A stretch of 52,743 nt of DNA from Isotricha intestinalis (taxonomy: Eukaryota; Ciliophora; Litostomatea; Vestibuliferida; Isotrichidae), in assembly GCA_023807065.1 (NCBI GenBank), contig JAJJLU010000402.1:1-52743 (forward strand), written 5' to 3'. The number at the start of each line of letters is the position of its first letter. Within the stretch, counting starts at the first letter, position 1. The notes below the pieces were generated by a model that was given only the letters and a program-made list of their open reading frames with translations, had not been told where the DNA came from and did not search any database. The position numbers and the translations under genes are program-made. Positions 50,333 to 52,743 of this stretch are shown here, in pieces.

Positions 50333-51484
50333 ATGGAAAACCCAATATCCTTTGAAGAATCCAACCTGGCAAACTTAGGTAGTATATACGAGAAAGCCTT
50401 ACGTATGCAACGTGCAGAAGCAGAGCCAGAATGGAAAAAAATAAAAAAGGAGCCAGGTCTTTACATATGGAGAATAGAAAAATTTGCATTAATTCCATGG
50501 CCTTCTGAATCCTATGGTACATTTTACCAAGGTGATACATACATAATCCTTTCAATTGAAAAAAAGAATGACTCCCTCATCTACACTGCTCATGAATGGG
50601 TAGGTCAAGACTCCTCATGTGATGAAAGTGGAACTGCAGCATATAAGATTGTAGAATTGGATGATTATTTCAACAGGGAAATTACTTTAATTTATGAAGA
50701 ACAAGGTTATGAATCTTTCGTGTTCATGTCATATTTTAAAAATCTAAATATTTTATTAGGAGGGATTGAATCCGGATTTAAAAAAGTTCCTATTGAAAAA
50801 TATCACCCTAAATTAATTCATGTCTGTGGAGTTGGAAATTGTATTCAATGTACTGAAATTCCCTTTGATAAAAGTTCTTTGAATGATGAAGATGTTTTTA
50901 TTTTTGATATGGGATTAAGAATTGTTAATTGGAGAGGAAAGAAATCAAATCCTTTTGAAAAATTCCATGCTTCAAGTGTTTGTCAAAAAATTAAAAGTGA
51001 TAGAAATGGAAAACCTACTATTGAAGAAGTTGAAGAAGGAGAAAAAGAAGATGAAATTGAGAATTTGTTTAAAGATGAAAGAATTGTTAAAAGAAATGTA
51101 AAAGGAAATTTAAGAAGTAGAAATCCAAGAATGAAAATGAGTTTGGGACTTCCTAAAGATATGGAAAAAGGATGTGTTAAAAAAATGAAAAAGAAAAAAT
51201 TGAAGAATTATTCTCAATCATTTCAAATTTATAATAAAGAAATAGAAGAATTAAAGAAAATTATAAATGAAATAAATGAAAATAAAAATAAAGAAATTGA
51301 AGAATTAAAGAAGAATATAAAGAATTATAATGAAAATAAAAATAAAAATAGAGGAATTAAAGAAATTATAAAAAGAAACCAAGAAAATATAAAAATTAAA
51401 AAGAACAATTCAGAAGAAGAGAAGAAAAAAATGAAATCACAAAAAACAAAGAAGAAAAAAATATTAAAGTTCAAGTCGGGATAG
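50333..51484 (+). CDS. Severin/gelsolin-like actin-binding protein with foreign-looking tail
   Basis: The 383-residue product begins with a linker helix (MENPISFEESNLANLGSIYEKALRMQRAEAEPEW). Gelsolin repeat G1 follows (about 38-150: GLYIWRIEKFALIPWPSESYGTFYQGDTYIIL, HEWVGQDSSCDESGTAAYKIVELDDYF). G2 comes next (about 158-236: LIHVCGVGNCIQCTEIPFDKSSLNDEDVFIFDMGLRIVNWRGKKSNPFEK). These resemble severin, which caps and severs actin filaments in a Ca2+-dependent way. A third repeat is absent, as in some protist severins. From about residue 240 the sequence becomes a Lys/Glu-rich coiled tail (KEIEELKKIINEINENKNKEIEELKKN) that leads into a decayed GTPase. The tail may not belong to the original gene. 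The first 600 bases use less AT-extreme codons, as the DUF362 gene does. Confidence 0.85.
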   Translation: MENPISFEESNLANLGSIYEKALRMQRAEAEPEWKKIKKEPGLYIWRIEKFALIPWPSESYGTFYQGDTYIILSIEKKNDSLIYTAHEWVGQDSSCDESGTAAYKIVELDDYFNREITLIYEEQGYESFVFMSYFKNLNILLGGIESGFKKVPIEKYHPKLIHVCGVGNCIQCTEIPFDKSSLNDEDVFIFDMGLRIVNWRGKKSNPFEKFHASSVCQKIKSDRNGKPTIEEVEEGEKEDEIENLFKDERIVKRNVKGNLRSRNPRMKMSLGLPKDMEKGCVKKMKKKKLKNYSQSFQIYNKEIEELKKIINEINENKNKEIEELKKNIKNYNENKNKNRGIKEIIKRNQENIKIKKNNSEEEKKKMKSQKTKKKKILKFKSG

Positions 51485-52335
51485 AAAAAAATATACATAA
51501 TTATATTGTTCATAATTCTCAATTAAACAATAAAGAACAAAAAATTTATACAATTATTTTAATGGGAATCCCAAAATGTGGTAAAACTTCATTTATAAAT
51601 ACATTTGTAAATCATACTGACGGAATAAATTTAAAAAAAAAGAACTAAAGTTATAAAAGCAGAAGAAGGTAAAATTACATTATAGAATTTAAATTAAAAA
51701 ATAATAATATAGGAATCAGAATTATTAACTCTTGGATTAGAATTAGATAAAAAAGATGAGAAAATTTATGGTGAATAAAGATGTTTTAAAAAAATATTCA
51801 AATATTATACAATATGTAGTATTTGTCAAGGATATTTTGCTAGATTAAAAGATGAAAAAAAATTATTATTTTCTCAAATTATTGATTTTTTCAGTGAAAA
51901 TTTTTATAAAAATTTTCTATTTATAATGGCTTAATCTTATTCTGATTCTATTCCTCATATTGAGAAATTAAAACTTTTTAATAAAAATAATAAATCATTT
52001 ATCAAAACTTATTTAGCAGAACCTAATTTTCAAAAGAAAAAAATAATTTCACAAATGACAAATTCAATAATTATAAAATGTGTCAAAAGTTTCTAGAAAC
52101 AGTTACAAAATTACCTGAAAATCAATTTATGACAAACCAAAAATTGACAGTCAGTTCTAAAAATAAGTATTCTTAGATTTCCACATTTTATTTTGAAAAA
52201 AAATTCCTTGAAATATATAAATGTAGAGAAATATTGAATCAAATGAATAAAAAGTATCAAAAATATAATAATAATAATTGGGATTATCTATGGCCACAAA
52301 TAATAATTAATGAAATTAATATTACCGTATGATGG
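51485..52335 (+). pseudogene. Decayed P-loop GTPase (AIG1-like), relic
   Basis: Just past the severin stop, one frame over, the sequence reads NYIVHNSQLNNKEQKIYTIILMGIPKCGKTSFINTFVNHTDGI, a clear P-loop (G-x4-G-K-T/S) in a GTPase context. Further fragments keep the order expected for AIG1-like GTPases common in ciliates: a central SICQGYFARLKDEKKLLFSQIIDFFSENFYKNFLFIMA block (51820-51930) like R-L-T-x-x-Q-K-x-(I/V)-F-x-x-I-L-x-L-F-G, and CQKFLETVTKLPENQFMTNQKLT near 52080-52150. Between them lie several TAA and TAG codons and at least two frame changes. It is a pseudogene unless stop codons are read through, which the rest of the window does not support. Confidence 0.7.
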
Positions 52336-52350
52336 GAAATAAATCGTCCA

Positions 52351-52472
52351 TGAATAAACCAATCTCCCCCTTCCGGTTAAAATTTGGCATTCTTTCGTTG
52401 TTGAAATAAACCGGTCCCATCCTTTTTATAAATTTTTAAATAATATTTAAAAGTTGAATAAACCGGTCCCAT
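52351..52472 (+). repeat. Subtelomeric AATAAACC(GGT)CCC repeats
   Basis: AATAAACCGGTCCCAT occurs at 52405-52420 and 52457-52472, 52 bases apart. Degenerate AATAAACCAATCTCCC is at 52353-52368. This is a GC-richer island against the AT background, directly before the telomere-adjacent AT stretch. Confidence 0.7.
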
Positions 52473-52701
52473 AATATCAACGGAATTTATATTTTTATTT
52501 AGCAATAAAAATCTTACATATTATAAATTATATTTATTTAAAAATTTATTTTAAGAAGCAAAACATAAAAACTAAACCATATTTAAATCTTTTATAAAGA
52601 TTTTATTTTTAAATTTTAAATTAAATTATTTATTTTTTTAAATTATTTTCAAAATCATAATAAATGGAATAATTATTTATTATTGTCTTTGGGAATTCCT
52701 G
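52473..52701. other. AT-rich subtelomeric spacer
   Basis: About 230 bases with no gene. It consists of AT-rich simple words up to the telomere-type repeat. Confidence 0.6.
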
Positions 52702-52743
52702 TTGGGGATTGGGGATTGGGGATTGGGGATTGGGGGATTGGGG
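52702..52743 (+). repeat. Telomere-type repeat (TTGGGGA)n
   Basis: Four TTGGGGA units are followed by one TTGGGGGA and a final TTGGGG, ending at the window edge. The G-rich strand runs toward the end, as on a real chromosome terminus. Its complement is a CCCCAAT-type array, close to ciliate C4A2 and C4A4 telomeres. Confidence 0.88.

Noticed and set aside
50286..50555. 89-codon minus-strand frame over the severin start
   Set aside because: Antisense of the clearly homologous gelsolin repeat region.
1..52743. Genome-wide Gln reassignment of TAA/TAG
   Set aside because: Conserved genes (WD40, TECR, eIF1, DUF362, PUF) end at TAA right after their last conserved residue, and Gln is CAA.
1..52743. 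tRNA, rRNA or CRISPR arrays
   Set aside because: No cloverleaf-like GC islands, rRNA-like blocks or regularly spaced repeats with unique spacers were found. The only regular arrays are the telomere and the in-gene Lys/Glu repeat.

Overview
The window looks like the right-hand end of a chromosome from a very AT-rich protist nuclear genome that uses the standard genetic code. I think a ciliate is most likely, possibly a rumen entodiniomorph. The sequence stops inside a G-rich telomere-type array of TTGGGGA units (52702-52743), G-rich strand running 3'-ward. This resembles the C4A2 and C4A4 telomeres of ciliates. Genes end at TAA, TAG or TGA, and glutamine is CAA. Three introns that I can prove by restoring conserved protein motifs are only 35-41 nt long. 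Gene content is eukaryotic: TAF13, eIF1, prefoldin-1, an Aurora-like kinase, Pumilio, TTP-type CCCH, copine, TECR, DHHC transferases and severin. Many of the encoded proteins are rich in Asn, Lys and Glu.

Layout. The first 339 bases are strikingly different: a much GC-richer, bacterial-looking gene start (TssB-like type VI secretion sheath subunit, minus strand, cut by the window edge). Next come TAF13 (-), a 1-kb spacer with an inverted-repeat element built on the octamer CATGCTCA, a coiled-coil/WD40 protein (+), a decayed protein kinase (about 3680-4420), a DHHC palmitoyltransferase (+), Pumilio (-), a RING/B-box/TLDc protein (-), an Aurora-like kinase (+), an FHA protein (+), a tandem CCCH protein (+), a multipass membrane protein (-), a coiled-coil protein (-), TECR (-), copine (+) and a bacterial-type DUF362 protein (+).

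The middle (25-49 kb) holds low-complexity charged proteins, an arrestin-fold protein, eIF1 with one intron, a TLDc protein with one frameshift, a 15-repeat TPR protein, a second DHHC gene with two introns, prefoldin-1, several unrecognised proteins and a divergent WD40-like protein. The last 2.4 kb carries a severin-like gene whose tail runs into a decayed P-loop GTPase. Short ACCGGTCCC-type repeats and the telomere follow.

The genes do not form one pathway. They are an ordinary eukaryotic mix on both strands, with short spacers and several divergent pairs. The unusual parts are at the two ends: the bacterial secretion-system gene on the left, and the decayed, repeat-bearing subtelomere on the right. 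The bacterial-type DUF362 gene in the middle is the third unusual element. The left-end gene is either a transfer from a gut bacterium or an assembly chimera, and the sequence alone cannot decide which. Function calls rest on motifs read by eye. No database search was possible.
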